From positions 1 through 33,279 of the forward strand of contig CAYSLJ010000076.1 in assembly GCA_964431735.1 (NCBI GenBank): a stretch of 33,279 nucleotides of DNA, given 5' to 3'. The number at the start of each line of letters is the position of its first letter. The first letter of the stretch is position 1. Positions 7,980 through 15,771 of the stretch are shown piece after piece. The stretch is from CALARM01 sp964431735. GTDB taxonomy: Bacteria; Vulcanimicrobiota; SpSt-956; JAKJGF01. The translations under genes and the position numbers were made by a program. The notes under the pieces were generated by a model, which saw only the letters and a program-made list of their open reading frames with translations, searched no databases and was not told the DNA's origin.

Positions 7980-8462
7980 TTAAAAATAGGCAGGTGTAAA
8001 AGTAGGAGTTGGTGAAAAAATTTCAATGAACGTTGGTGTCGCTGTTACAGTGCCGCCCGGTGTATTTGTAGCAGACGGGGTAGGAGTGGGAGGTGCCACT
8101 TCGCCCTGCTGGATAGTTACCTGTTCAGTTTCATTTTTTGTAATATCCACATTTTTGCTTGCAATAAATGTACCGTCCTGTTCTGATGCGGTAATAGTAT
8201 AAGTGCCTGTAGGAATATTTGTAAAACTGAATTTACCGTATACATTTGTATCTACAATACCTAACCCGTAAATTCCGTTTATGCCCTGAATTTTTATTTT
8301 TTTCCCTGCCATTATGGTACCGCCCGTATCAACAAGTGTTCCCTGGACACTGCCTACATCTATATCGGATGTGGAGCCACATCCGAATAACATTACAGGA
8401 AGATATACCAAGAGACTGAATATTGCGATTATAAGTAAAATTACATTGAAAGATAATCTCAT
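7980..8462 (-). CDS. Lipoprotein with carboxypeptidase-regulatory-like domain
   Basis: A 160-residue envelope protein. Residues 5-27 are hydrophobic and end in LFGC with Cys28, a lipobox-like site for lipid attachment, although the hydrophobic stretch is long enough to serve as an anchor instead. Residues 35-120 match the pattern of carboxypeptidase-regulatory-like/CNA-B beta-sandwiches (VQGTLVDTGG...AGKKIKI...G.YGLGIVDTNVYGKFSFTNIPTGTYTITAS). The C-terminal 40 residues are a Pro/Thr-rich spacer (PPTPTPSATNTPGG). AAGGAAAGGA precedes ATG 8462, and TTGACA-N17-TAAGAT lies upstream. Its stop overlaps the upstream in-frame ATG of the secreted-protein ORF, so the pair is co-transcribed. Confidence 0.8.
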   Translation of the reverse strand: MRLSFNVILLIIAIFSLLVYLPVMLFGCGSTSDIDVGSVQGTLVDTGGTIMAGKKIKIQGINGIYGLGIVDTNVYGKFSFTNIPTGTYTITASEQDGTFIASKNVDITKNETEQVTIQQGEVAPPTPTPSATNTPGGTVTATPTFIEIFSPTPTFTPAYF

Positions 8463-8506
8463 AACCAGAATCCTTTCCTTAATTATAAATAATTTTATTA
8501 AATCTC

Positions 8507-8535
8507 ATCTTACATAGTTTCAGACTATCTGTCAA
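8507..8535 (-). promoter_or_regulatory. Promoter of the lipoprotein operon
   Basis: On the minus strand TTGACA (8535-8530), 17-bp spacer, TAAGAT (8512-8507). It begins 45-70 bp before the ATG at 8462, just after the phosphoesterase gene ends. Confidence 0.55.
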
Positions 8536-8543
8536 TAGATAAC

Positions 8544-9335
8544 TCACATTTCAACAGTGAGTAATTCTTTTTGCTGGTATGTACTTCCAACGCTTATACA
8601 TTCCACATGTTCTTTTGTGGCCCTTACGTATCTATGATTATGTCCGCATATGGCAAGTTTTATCTTTTTATAATTCAAATACAGTTCTCCTATTTTTTTA
8701 CTTCCCAGGTAGGCTCTGGCAAAGTCCCAGGACATATAGTTTGTTTTTCTTATCATATGTTCAAAAGGCATATGGTGAGTTACGCCTATGATGGTTTCTA
8801 CATGTTCGTATATGTGTTTTATGTGTTTTTCCATTTTATCCAGAAGAATACTCAGGAATTCATAATCATTATAATCCCATTTTATAAATTTTCTGTCATT
8901 CCATCGTACTATTTTAGGCAGGCATTTTTCTTCATAATATTTTATAGGAATATTCAGTTCTTCCAGTTTAAACGAATAGTCATACCATCCGATATTTCCT
9001 ACAAAACCGATATTGTCCAGAATAAAAGGGCCTGTATCAAGATAGTGGAAGCCACAGTTTTCACATATTTCTTTTAATATTTCCGAATATATTTGAAAAG
9101 ACTGTCCCTCTTTACTCCAGAGATCATGATTGCCAGGTACGATGAGTTTATATCCTCTGAATTCTTTAAATAATTCCAGGCATGACTGGAAATTTTGAAT
9201 GCCTTCTCCTATATCGCCTGCAATTATAAATACGTCTGCATCCGAGTTTATCACATGTCCGGCTATTTCTTTTGTAGAGTCGTTTCCCCATTTTTTTATA
9301 CCGTAATGAAGATCACATGTAGCTATTATTTTCAT
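8544..9335 (-). CDS. Calcineurin-like metallophosphoesterase
   Basis: A 263-residue cytoplasmic protein of the metallophosphatase superfamily, which cleaves phosphomono- or diesters using two metal ions. All five motif blocks are present: CDLHYG (D8, H10), GDIG (40-43), GNHDLW (68-73), GVTHH in the C-terminal third and CGHNHRY near the end. There is no signal peptide. Substrate cannot be told from the sequence. Translation seems to start at ATG 9335, which agrees with the family start MKIIATCDLH, but I see no Shine-Dalgarno; a TATAAT ends only 7 nt upstream, so the message may be leaderless. It is followed 8 bp later by the promoter of the lipoprotein operon. Confidence 0.92.
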   Translation of the reverse strand: MKIIATCDLHYGIKKWGNDSTKEIAGHVINSDADVFIIAGDIGEGIQNFQSCLELFKEFRGYKLIVPGNHDLWSKEGQSFQIYSEILKEICENCGFHYLDTGPFILDNIGFVGNIGWYDYSFKLEELNIPIKYYEEKCLPKIVRWNDRKFIKWDYNDYEFLSILLDKMEKHIKHIYEHVETIIGVTHHMPFEHMIRKTNYMSWDFARAYLGSKKIGELYLNYKKIKLAICGHNHRYVRATKEHVECISVGSTYQQKELLTVEM

Positions 9336-9342
9336 AATTTAT

Positions 9343-9348
9343 ATTATA
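9343..9348 (-). promoter_or_regulatory. -10 box suggesting a leaderless phosphoesterase mRNA
   Basis: TATAAT on the minus strand, 7 nt before ATG 9335, so transcription would begin at or next to the start codon. No well-spaced -35 box is evident; a TTGACA nearby is only 8 bp away. Confidence 0.35.
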
Positions 9349-9409
9349 CAATGGAGTGTCAAGATTATATGAAAATTTTAATATACGCCAGGTAATACCA
9401 TTTATCACC

Positions 9410-9438
9410 TTGTAACTGTGATAAAATTCCTGTATAAT
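9410..9438 (+). promoter_or_regulatory. Promoter of the HEAT-repeat kinase gene
   Basis: TTGTAA (9410-9415), 17 bp, TATAAT (9433-9438). The leader would be about 135 nt and would contain the heptamer array 9531-9558 just before the ribosome binding site. Confidence 0.6.
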
Positions 9439-9530
9439 ATTGTAAAATTACAATCTGTTAATCTCTCGCTTTACATGTCACGGGTTATGATTGTAAAAAA
9501 TACAGCCTGTCATTTATGAAATTTTTCCTC

Positions 9531-9558
9531 GCGTCACGCGTCACGCGTTACGCGTCAC
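9531..9558. repeat. Heptamer array in the kinase leader
   Basis: Four tandem units GCGTCAC, GCGTCAC, GCGTTAC, GCGTCAC, ending 7 nt before the AGGGGG ribosome binding site at 9566-9571. An open frame from ATG 9516 runs through the array (SRVTRYASR), but that is very unlikely to be the true N-terminus. Confidence 0.9.
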
Positions 9559-9578
9559 GATTGTTAGGGGGAATAATC

Positions 9579-10796
9579 TTGCATTTAAAAGTAGGGGAAA
9601 TATTAGATAATCGTTACAGTATAATAACTCTTGTGAAAATAGGCGGTATGAGCAATATCTATAAAGCTGAGGATAAAAGGCTCAATAAAATCTGTGCAGT
9701 CAAGGAACTTATTGATAAATCAGATGAACCTGAAGAAAGTGATTACGTTATCAAACGTTTCCGTGAAGAAGCAAAACTTCTGGCAGAACTTTATCATACG
9801 AATTTACCCAGAGTAAGTGATTATTTTATCGATGGCATTCGTTATTACCTGGTTATGGATTTTATTGAAGGCGTTGACCTTGAGACACACCTGAGAAAAA
9901 GCGACTATAAAGGATTGTCGGAAGAACAGGTTGTTAACTGGGCAGTGCAGTTATGTGATGTTCTGGATTATCTACACGGTCAGAATCCACCTATTATATA
10001 CAGGGATATAAAACCGGCAAATATTATGTTACGAAAAGGAACTGACAAGATTATTCTTGTTGATTTTGGCATAGCCAAAAAAATTGAGCCAAAGGGAACT
10101 ATAACGGCCATAGGCACTATGGAATATGCCCCTCTGGAACAATATCAGGGCAAAGCAGAACCCAGATCCGACATATATGCACTGGGAGCAACTATGCATC
10201 ATTTACTTACTGCAAAAAATCCTGTGCCTTTTAAATTCCCTCCTGTAAGAACTATTAAAGAGGAAATCTCCGTTGAGCTGGAAGATATAATAATAAAAGC
10301 TTTATCACCCAAACCTGCTGCAAGATTTCAAACAGCAAAAGAAATGCAGGGCGCTCTTCTCGGCCTTCTTGCTTCCAATAAAATCGGTTCTGTAGCAAAA
10401 AAAGTAAAAAAACCTGAATTTATGTATGATCTTGAAGAGGCCAGATATATGATGAGTATGAACAGCAATCAGTTACTGGAAGAATTAAAGAAAGGAAATA
10501 AAAAAGCAGCTTTTCTGCTGGGAGAAAAAAAGATAAAAGAAGCTGTAGATCCTCTTATACATGTATTAAAAAACAGTGATTCTGCTCTCAGAGGTGAAGC
10601 AGCTCTTGCACTGGGCAAAATAGGCGATCCTGCAGCAATACCTGCTCTTATGGAATTGCTGGAAACAGAACAGAAGAGTACCGGTAATCTCAAGGTTGGC
10701 CTTGCTCTTGAACAGCTCAGGTCTATTCAGTCAAAAAAAGAAGAAGGCTTCTGGGACGTACTTGTTAACAAAATAAAAGAATTTTTTATTAAATAA
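9579..10796 (+). CDS. Serine/threonine protein kinase with HEAT repeats
   Basis: Active-looking Hanks-type kinase of 405 residues. Kinase domain at about 12-270: Gly-rich loop IGGMSNIYKAE (only partly canonical), VKE lysine K42, YRDIKPAN (141-148, D143), DFG at 162-164, GTMEYAPLEQY (APE-like) and SDIYALGATM. The C-terminal part (about 300-390) contains HEAT/PBS-lyase-like repeats (AAFLLGEKKIKEAVDPLIHVLK and ALRGEAALALGKIGDPAAIPALMELL) for protein binding. No membrane segment, so it is soluble. I use TTG 9579 because AGGGGG lies 7 nt upstream and MHLKVGEILDNRYSI is the usual kinase start; the longer frame to ATG 9516 is heptamer repeat. Its intact DFG contrasts with the NFG kinase at 5749. Confidence 0.92.
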   Translation: MHLKVGEILDNRYSIITLVKIGGMSNIYKAEDKRLNKICAVKELIDKSDEPEESDYVIKRFREEAKLLAELYHTNLPRVSDYFIDGIRYYLVMDFIEGVDLETHLRKSDYKGLSEEQVVNWAVQLCDVLDYLHGQNPPIIYRDIKPANIMLRKGTDKIILVDFGIAKKIEPKGTITAIGTMEYAPLEQYQGKAEPRSDIYALGATMHHLLTAKNPVPFKFPPVRTIKEEISVELEDIIIKALSPKPAARFQTAKEMQGALLGLLASNKIGSVAKKVKKPEFMYDLEEARYMMSMNSNQLLEELKKGNKKAAFLLGEKKIKEAVDPLIHVLKNSDSALRGEAALALGKIGDPAAIPALMELLETEQKSTGNLKVGLALEQLRSIQSKKEEGFWDVLVNKIKEFFIK

Positions 10797-10799
10797 TGG

Positions 10800-10910
10800 T
10801 AAGCCTTCAGCTATCAGCAGTCAGCTTTTATGGTAATTACACTCTCATTAAGACTGATTACATAGTGAGGATTTATAACCTTTAGTTGATAGCTAACTGC
10901 TGAAGGCTTA
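10800..10910. repeat. CAGCNNN heptamer inverted repeat
   Basis: TAAGCCTTCAGC (10800-10811) is the exact inverse of 10899-10910. The left arm continues as CAGCTAT-CAGCAGT-CAGCTTT, again a 7-bp period, and the right arm mirrors it with changes (TAGTTGA-TAGCTAA-CTGCTGA). It fills the gap between the kinase and the membrane-TPR gene and could fold into a long imperfect hairpin. Confidence 0.7.
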
Positions 10911-10925
10911 TAAATAGTGATTGGA

Positions 10926-12092
10926 ATGGAAAAAAAGAATTTTACCAGACGTATTGCAGAAGGCGGACTTCTTGTCTGTCTGGCTTTTATATTTTATTTT
11001 ACAGGATTAAACCTTGCCTTCCTGGATATCCTTAAATATTTGAGTGTAACACCTGTCGTAATAGGTATAATGAAATACGGCTTTTATCAGGGACTGGAAA
11101 TGGCTGTTGCGACAGCATTACTTCTGTGTATGTTTTATTCTCCTCTTGCAGGAGCTGATTTTTTTCTTTCTACAGGTATTATAGGATTGAGTCTTGGATT
11201 ATGTATTAAGAAAAATTTTGATGCTTTTAAAACGATTCTTTGTACTTTTTTTGCAGCTTTTTTCGGTTTTACTTTAAATCTTCTTCTTTACATACTGTTA
11301 ATGGGTACAAAAATAATAACAGAAGATTTAAAGAAAATTTCTGAATGGATTGTATCAGGTCTTACATGGGCTATTACCGGAGGTATTATCAATTTAAACC
11401 TCCATCAGAACTGGATAAAATCGGAATGGCTTACAGAAAAACTTATGGAATTATTACCTTCTTTACTTGTATTTCTGGCTTTCTATTATGTTGTATATTT
11501 ATGGATATTTAATCTTTTTATTATAAAAAAATTAAATATACCTCTTCCTTCAAATGCCCTGCTAGGTGAGATTCCAATATTTCTTATTATACCGCCGTGG
11601 AGTCTTGTATTTATGCTCTCCGGTTTTGTATTTCTTCTGGCGAGTTTTTATACTCACATAAAAATACTTGAAATCGCAGGACTTAACCTTATTGTTGTTA
11701 TGTTTATATTGTGTTTCTCCAAAGGGATTTTTTCTATTAATATATTTATAAGAACTATAATACCGGATAATAAGAATCTTCGTATCATTACAGGTTTTAT
11801 TGTTACCATACTGGAATTTACTATTCTTATTCCTGTAGTAGTTTTATGGGGTATAATATCAATAGCTTTTGGCATACAGAATGTAGCTTTACATGAATTT
11901 CTGGGTAATACTTATCTTAAAAACGGTAAATTTGAACTTGCCATAAAGCACTATAAAAAATCTCTCGAATTAAAACCTCACAGATCCTGGATCCATCAGA
12001 TGCTCAGTCTTGCATATCAGAAAGATGGGAAAATGGACCTTGCCGTTCAGCATTATAAAAAAGCTCTGGAACTGGCGGGAAAAAAAATATGA
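10926..12092 (+). CDS. DUF2232-like membrane protein with C-terminal TPRs
   Basis: About 388 residues. The first 310 are strongly hydrophobic with eight or more probable membrane segments (for example LLVCLAFIFYFTGLNLAFL, ILCTFFAAFFGFTLNLLLYI, LIIPPWSLVFMLSGFVFLLA, FIVTILEFTILIPVVVLWGI). The order and the PPWSLVFML segment resemble DUF2232 (YybS-like) proteins, whose function is unknown. The last 70 residues are two TPR units (FLGNTYLKNGKFELAIKHYKKSLELKPH and LSLAYQKDGKMDLAVQHYKKALEL), presumably cytoplasmic and protein-binding; such a tail is not standard for the family. ATG 10926 or GTG 10917 may start translation; no good site precedes either. The stop codon lies inside the terminator hairpin. 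Confidence 0.75.
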   Translation: MEKKNFTRRIAEGGLLVCLAFIFYFTGLNLAFLDILKYLSVTPVVIGIMKYGFYQGLEMAVATALLLCMFYSPLAGADFFLSTGIIGLSLGLCIKKNFDAFKTILCTFFAAFFGFTLNLLLYILLMGTKIITEDLKKISEWIVSGLTWAITGGIINLNLHQNWIKSEWLTEKLMELLPSLLVFLAFYYVVYLWIFNLFIIKKLNIPLPSNALLGEIPIFLIIPPWSLVFMLSGFVFLLASFYTHIKILEIAGLNLIVVMFILCFSKGIFSINIFIRTIIPDNKNLRIITGFIVTILEFTILIPVVVLWGIISIAFGIQNVALHEFLGNTYLKNGKFELAIKHYKKSLELKPHRSWIHQMLSLAYQKDGKMDLAVQHYKKALELAGKKI

Positions 12093-12118
12093 CCTGTTAG
12101 AACAGGTCATATTTTTTT
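12081..12118. terminator. Bidirectional terminator between convergent genes
   Basis: A perfect 18-bp stem: A7-TATGACCTGTT (12081-12098), loop AG, AACAGGTCATA-T7 (12101-12118). The A run on one side and T run on the other serve both converging genes; it overlaps the stop codon of the TPR membrane protein. Confidence 0.9.
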
Positions 12119-12129
12119 ATTTTTAATAA

Positions 12130-13179
12130 CTATTTATACATATTTGCCACTGTCTGGCCCATTCCGAAAGGATTCTTATACCATGTACCTACATCATTAT
12201 TGGCTGCATATACGGAATCTCCGTCGGCCTGCATGGCATCTGCCATATATCCGTCATAAGATGAACCGGTATATTGACCTCCTTCACCATGGACATGATC
12301 ATTGCCATTATATATGTCAATACTTTTAACTACACCATTTGCACTCTCTGCATTCATTGTAATTTTTGTTCCATCAGGTAAGTTAAAGCTCATTGTTTTT
12401 GCTTTCCAGTCCCATCTCTGGCCATTGCTCTGATCTACGTGAGGATCGCCCCATACTTTGGTGTTACCTGTTGTCTGGTATCCCGGCATCTGTCCTGCCA
12501 TTGCAAAGGAACCGAAAGGAGTTGCTGCTGCCATTGCAAAGGAACCTCCTCCTACCTTTCCCATTCCGCTGATATTAACAGTTGTGCCGCTATAGCTTAT
12601 TTTATATCCTCCGGGAGTAGTAACTTCGTTACCCTGACGTCTGAGTCCGCCCATTCCGCCGTGAAGCTTCTGAGCCTGGCCCATACCCATCATGCCGCCC
12701 ATGCCCATCATGCGACCCATTGAACCCATCATGCCTCTTGAAATAGCTCCGCCTATGAGACCGCCCATCATGCCGCCTAACATCATACCTGCCATGCCGG
12801 GCATACCCATCATGCCCATACCGAGCATACCATAATTACCCATGGTACCCATGCACTGCATTAACTGGTCTGCTCCGGGGAACATTCCTCCTCCGAACAT
12901 AGGATTGAACCCCTGCATATATCCGGGTAACATTCCGCCCATATTCATAGGACTGCCTATCATTCCGCCCCCCATGCCCATTGAGCCCATGCCCATCATA
13001 CCGGGCATCATCATACCTGACATCATACCGGCCATACCGCCGCAGCATCCTCTTGCCATATTTCCCATCATCATCATCATCTGCATTGCCTGAAAAGGCA
13101 TTCCAAGACCCATCATGGCTGACATTCCAAATGAACCGAACATACCCTGTACGTTAAATGAAGCGCCTATTCCTATCAT
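12130..13179 (-). CDS. Met/Gly-rich protein with metal-inducible autocleavage (DUF1521-like) domain
   Basis: A 349-residue protein in two parts. Residues 1-170 are low-complexity Met/Gly: I count 53 methionines (31%), with runs such as MQMMMMMGNM, a CC pair at 45-46 and a glycine-zipper-like stretch (GGMMGGLIGGAISRG). Residues 185-349 have ordinary composition and contain WGDPHVD (243-249), then RWDWKAKTMSFNLPDGTKITMNAE. The DUF1521/MIIA domain of Bradyrhizobium NopE1 is known to cut itself after GD in GDPHVD when calcium or certain other metals are present; the same motif is intact here. Cleavage at D245/P246 would release about 104 residues. No classical signal peptide is seen, though the hydrophobic Met-rich part could insert in membranes or bind soft metals such as Cu(I); both are inference. 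AGGAGGT lies 7 nt before ATG 13179. It follows the radical SAM/btuR genes on the same strand with a 108-bp gap. Confidence 0.8.
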   Translation of the reverse strand: MIGIGASFNVQGMFGSFGMSAMMGLGMPFQAMQMMMMMGNMARGCCGGMAGMMSGMMMPGMMGMGSMGMGGGMIGSPMNMGGMLPGYMQGFNPMFGGGMFPGADQLMQCMGTMGNYGMLGMGMMGMPGMAGMMLGGMMGGLIGGAISRGMMGSMGRMMGMGGMMGMGQAQKLHGGMGGLRRQGNEVTTPGGYKISYSGTTVNISGMGKVGGGSFAMAAATPFGSFAMAGQMPGYQTTGNTKVWGDPHVDQSNGQRWDWKAKTMSFNLPDGTKITMNAESANGVVKSIDIYNGNDHVHGEGGQYTGSSYDGYMADAMQADGDSVYAANNDVGTWYKNPFGMGQTVANMYK

Positions 13180-13287
13180 AAAAAAGACCTCCTGATTACA
13201 TAATTAAAAATTTTGATACTAATATATCACGACATTTTAAAAAAAGTAAAGAATGTTAATATAAAAAAATTATTATCGATAGCTTTT

Positions 13288-13830
13288 TTACAATTCTATC
13301 CCTTCTCTCGAATTTATCTGCCTGTCTGCAGGGTGTTTTATCTTTTTCATTTCTGTTACAAGATCTGCCAGACGGACAAGCTCTTCAGGGGCATTCCTTC
13401 CTGTGAGAATTAATTCCATATGGTAAGGTTTTCTATCTATTAATTCTTTTATTTCTTCCAGAGAGACAAGTTTATTTTGAAGTGCTCCCAGAATTTCATC
13501 CAGTACAAGTATGTTACATTCTTCTTTATCTATGGTTTTTCTGGCAAAATCCATGGCAATAGATATTTCTTTTTTTAATTCATTTTTCTCTTCGTCATTT
13601 AACGTCCAGAAAAATTTTTTCTGATTTTCGAAACGATAAATAATAAAACAGGGATGGAGGTTTTCTACTGAATGTAACTCACCTGAGTCAATGGACTTTA
13701 AAAACTGTATGAATCTTACTGTGAAACCGTGACCTGCCGCACGCAAAGCCTGCCCCAGCGCTGCAGTGGTTTTACCCTTCCCGTCTCCTGTATATATCTG
13801 AACAAGACCGGAAGATAATTGTTTTTTCAT
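13288..13830 (-). CDS. cobO: Cob(I)alamin adenosyltransferase (CobA/BtuR type)
   Basis: Transfers the adenosyl group of ATP to Co(I) corrinoid to make adenosylcobalamin in the cytoplasm. The family pattern is clear over 180 residues: GLVQIYTGDGKGKTTAALGQ (P-loop), AAGHGFTVRFIQFLK, LVLDEILGALQN (Walker B), ELILTGRNAPEELVRLADLVTEM and the closing KHP. I start it at ATG 13830 (MKKQLSSGLVQIY) because AAGGAT lies 6 nt upstream and the family begins just before GLVQIYTG; the frame is open 17 codons further into the end of the radical SAM gene. It lies 10 nt after that gene, so the two are co-transcribed, which fits a corrinoid need in or near the radical SAM reaction, although B12-dependent radical SAM enzymes normally use methyl- rather than adenosylcobalamin. 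Confidence 0.95.
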   Translation of the reverse strand: MKKQLSSGLVQIYTGDGKGKTTAALGQALRAAGHGFTVRFIQFLKSIDSGELHSVENLHPCFIIYRFENQKKFFWTLNDEEKNELKKEISIAMDFARKTIDKEECNILVLDEILGALQNKLVSLEEIKELIDRKPYHMELILTGRNAPEELVRLADLVTEMKKIKHPADRQINSREGIEL

Positions 13831-13840
13831 AAAATAATCC

Positions 13841-15697
13841 TTACTCTTTCCATTTGATTGCAAGAGAAAGATATTTATCATCTTCTCCTCTGATAAAACC
13901 TCTGCCTGAAAGAGGATTTATTATCTCCAGAATTTCTTCTTCACTGTATTTTTTTCCTCTATATTTTTCTGCTATATTCTTTAATTCAGAAATTGATTTT
14001 ATAGAATCGCAGGCAAGATAAAGGAGTCTTTCCAGACCTGAAATAATTGTAATTTCTTCTTTTGCTCCGGCTCTTCTGTCACTTATAATAAGGTGTTTTC
14101 TGTAGTCCATATATATAAGGCTACTTTCAGGATAAACATGGATCCATTTCTCAATTGCTTCTTTTACCGGTTTTGTATATTCCTCCGTATCCTGAGGAAT
14201 TTTATAGTTAAAAGTGAAGAAAAAAGCTATATTCTTTATTGCTTCTTCCGTAAGGGCCAGATAAATATATCTGTATGCGCCATAAGGTATAAGCTCTGAA
14301 AAACCAAATCCTTCAGGATTGTCAAAATAGGGGCTGAAACGGCTCACGTATATGGAACCGTAATCTTTAGGAGGTTCCAGGTGGCTTAAAAGAGGGATTA
14401 ATTCTGACATACATCTGTAATCTTCAGGTTTTTCTCCCGGGAAACCCCATAATAAATTCCAGTGAACATCTATATTGAATTCCCTGGCCCATTTTAAAAA
14501 CTGTATGTTCTGAAGAGACGTCACTCCTTTTCTTATAAGTTTCAGCACACCGGTCGACAGGCTCTCTATACCGGGTTGAAGGTGATTCTGTACCCTGGCA
14601 CATACAATCTGTAATTGTTCTTTTGTCACATTTGCCTTCACATGGTGGAGTAACAGTTTATCTGATTTAATATAAGGTAAAAAATCTTTAAAATATTTCA
14701 TGTCAACTATGTTATCTACATGAACGACGAGGCATTCGGGATATTTTTCAGTAAGATGTGAAAATTCTTCAAGTGCTCTGCCGGGATGTTTGCTTCTGAA
14801 ATGAATATCCTGTCCGTAACCACAGAAAGTGCATCTTTTTTTTTCACCCCACCAGCAGCCGCGGGATGTCTCAAAATGTATGACAGGCCTGTAGTATTTA
14901 TTGTTTATTATATCGGGATTTTTAGAAAGAGAACTATTGTTCCATTGTTCGAAAAAATCATCGTAATCAGGGCAGGGGAGACAGTCCATGTCTGTCACAG
15001 GTGCTGTACTGGCATAACGGATATTTTCTATATTTTCTTTTGTATAAACCCCCTGAATGTCTGATATGGATTTACCTGAAAGCACTCTTTCAACTATGCA
15101 GGGAAATACAATATCTCCTTCTCCTGATACAACAGCATCTACAGATGGAAAATTTTTTATAATTTCTGCTCCCATAATACCTTCACAATTACATCCTCCG
15201 AATAATATAAATGTTTCAGGCGCTCTTTCTTTAATCTTTCCGGCAAGAGACAGAGACGATAACTGCTGCCCGTAATTACTACTGAAACCAGCTATGGAAG
15301 GTTTGCACTCAAGGATTTCCGTAACACAATATTCAAGAAAATCATTTACCTTATTTTTGACAGAGACTATTTCATCGATAATATCTCCGGGAACACTGAT
15401 ATTTCCGTATCCACTGAGCCCTCCCTGTAATACATCCTTTATATAAGTGTCACCGGTTGAAGTGGACGAAAAAATCCATTCTCCGATCTGGCACATGGCA
15501 GAAGGGTAATTGTTGGCTATCATATTATTCAGGCGGGGAGAACAGATTTTCTCTGCAAAATCCAGAGAAAAATATCTGATATAACATGATACCTTCCCTC
15601 CGAGGGATGCCTTTAAGAGGCCGAGCCCTATGGAAGGCCAGGAAAAATAGTCGAAAGGCATATTTATTAATATTACGTCACACTGTGTTTTCTTCAT
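13841..15697 (-). CDS. RiPP-maturation-type radical SAM protein
   Basis: A 618-residue radical SAM enzyme. The N-terminal 200 residues have a cobalamin-binding-like Rossmann layout (VILINMPFDYFSWPSIGLG, PSIAGFSSNYGQ, FILFGGCNCEG, VDAVVSGEGD), without an obvious DxHxxG. The cluster motif is RGCWWGEKKRCTFCG (C281, C289, C292), with spacing CX7CX2C in place of CX3CX2C; the RGCWWGxKxxCTFCG signature followed by FRSKxPxRxLEE is characteristic of the family called RiPP maturation radical SAM protein 1 (TIGR03975). The barrel continues with QPGIESLSTGVLKLIRKG and WNLLWGFPGE. Such enzymes modify ribosomal peptides; no short leader-type precursor gene is obvious near it. ATG 15697 has AGGAAGAAG upstream. 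The gene pairs with cobO, and the Met-rich MIIA gene lies next. Confidence 0.88.
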   Translation of the reverse strand: MKKTQCDVILINMPFDYFSWPSIGLGLLKASLGGKVSCYIRYFSLDFAEKICSPRLNNMIANNYPSAMCQIGEWIFSSTSTGDTYIKDVLQGGLSGYGNISVPGDIIDEIVSVKNKVNDFLEYCVTEILECKPSIAGFSSNYGQQLSSLSLAGKIKERAPETFILFGGCNCEGIMGAEIIKNFPSVDAVVSGEGDIVFPCIVERVLSGKSISDIQGVYTKENIENIRYASTAPVTDMDCLPCPDYDDFFEQWNNSSLSKNPDIINNKYYRPVIHFETSRGCWWGEKKRCTFCGYGQDIHFRSKHPGRALEEFSHLTEKYPECLVVHVDNIVDMKYFKDFLPYIKSDKLLLHHVKANVTKEQLQIVCARVQNHLQPGIESLSTGVLKLIRKGVTSLQNIQFLKWAREFNIDVHWNLLWGFPGEKPEDYRCMSELIPLLSHLEPPKDYGSIYVSRFSPYFDNPEGFGFSELIPYGAYRYIYLALTEEAIKNIAFFFTFNYKIPQDTEEYTKPVKEAIEKWIHVYPESSLIYMDYRKHLIISDRRAGAKEEITIISGLERLLYLACDSIKSISELKNIAEKYRGKKYSEEEILEIINPLSGRGFIRGEDDKYLSLAIKWKE

Positions 15698-15735
15698 AGA
15701 TAAAATCTTCTTCCTGACGGATAATTCTCCCCTTA

Positions 15736-15763
15736 TTGAAACTTCCCTTTTCTGTGATATACT
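15736..15763 (+). promoter_or_regulatory. Probable promoter of the TerB-like gene
   Basis: TTGAAA (15736-15741), 16 bp, TATACT (15758-15763), pointing towards 15987. The transcript would carry the whole heptamer array in a leader of about 215 nt. Confidence 0.45.
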
Positions 15764-15771
15764 ATGTTGTG

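Noticed and set aside
8571..9077. 168-codon plus-strand ORF opposite the phosphoesterase
   Set aside because: Phe/Tyr-rich antisense translation of a clearly conserved gene.
9516..9578. N-terminal extension of the HEAT kinase from ATG 9516
   Set aside because: It reads straight through the heptamer array (SRVTRYASR), while TTG 9579 has an AGGGGG site and the normal kinase N-terminus.
12439..13093. Plus-strand ORFs opposite the Met-rich gene
   Set aside because: They are antisense shadows of low-complexity Met/Gly codons, with no ribosome site or recognisable domain.
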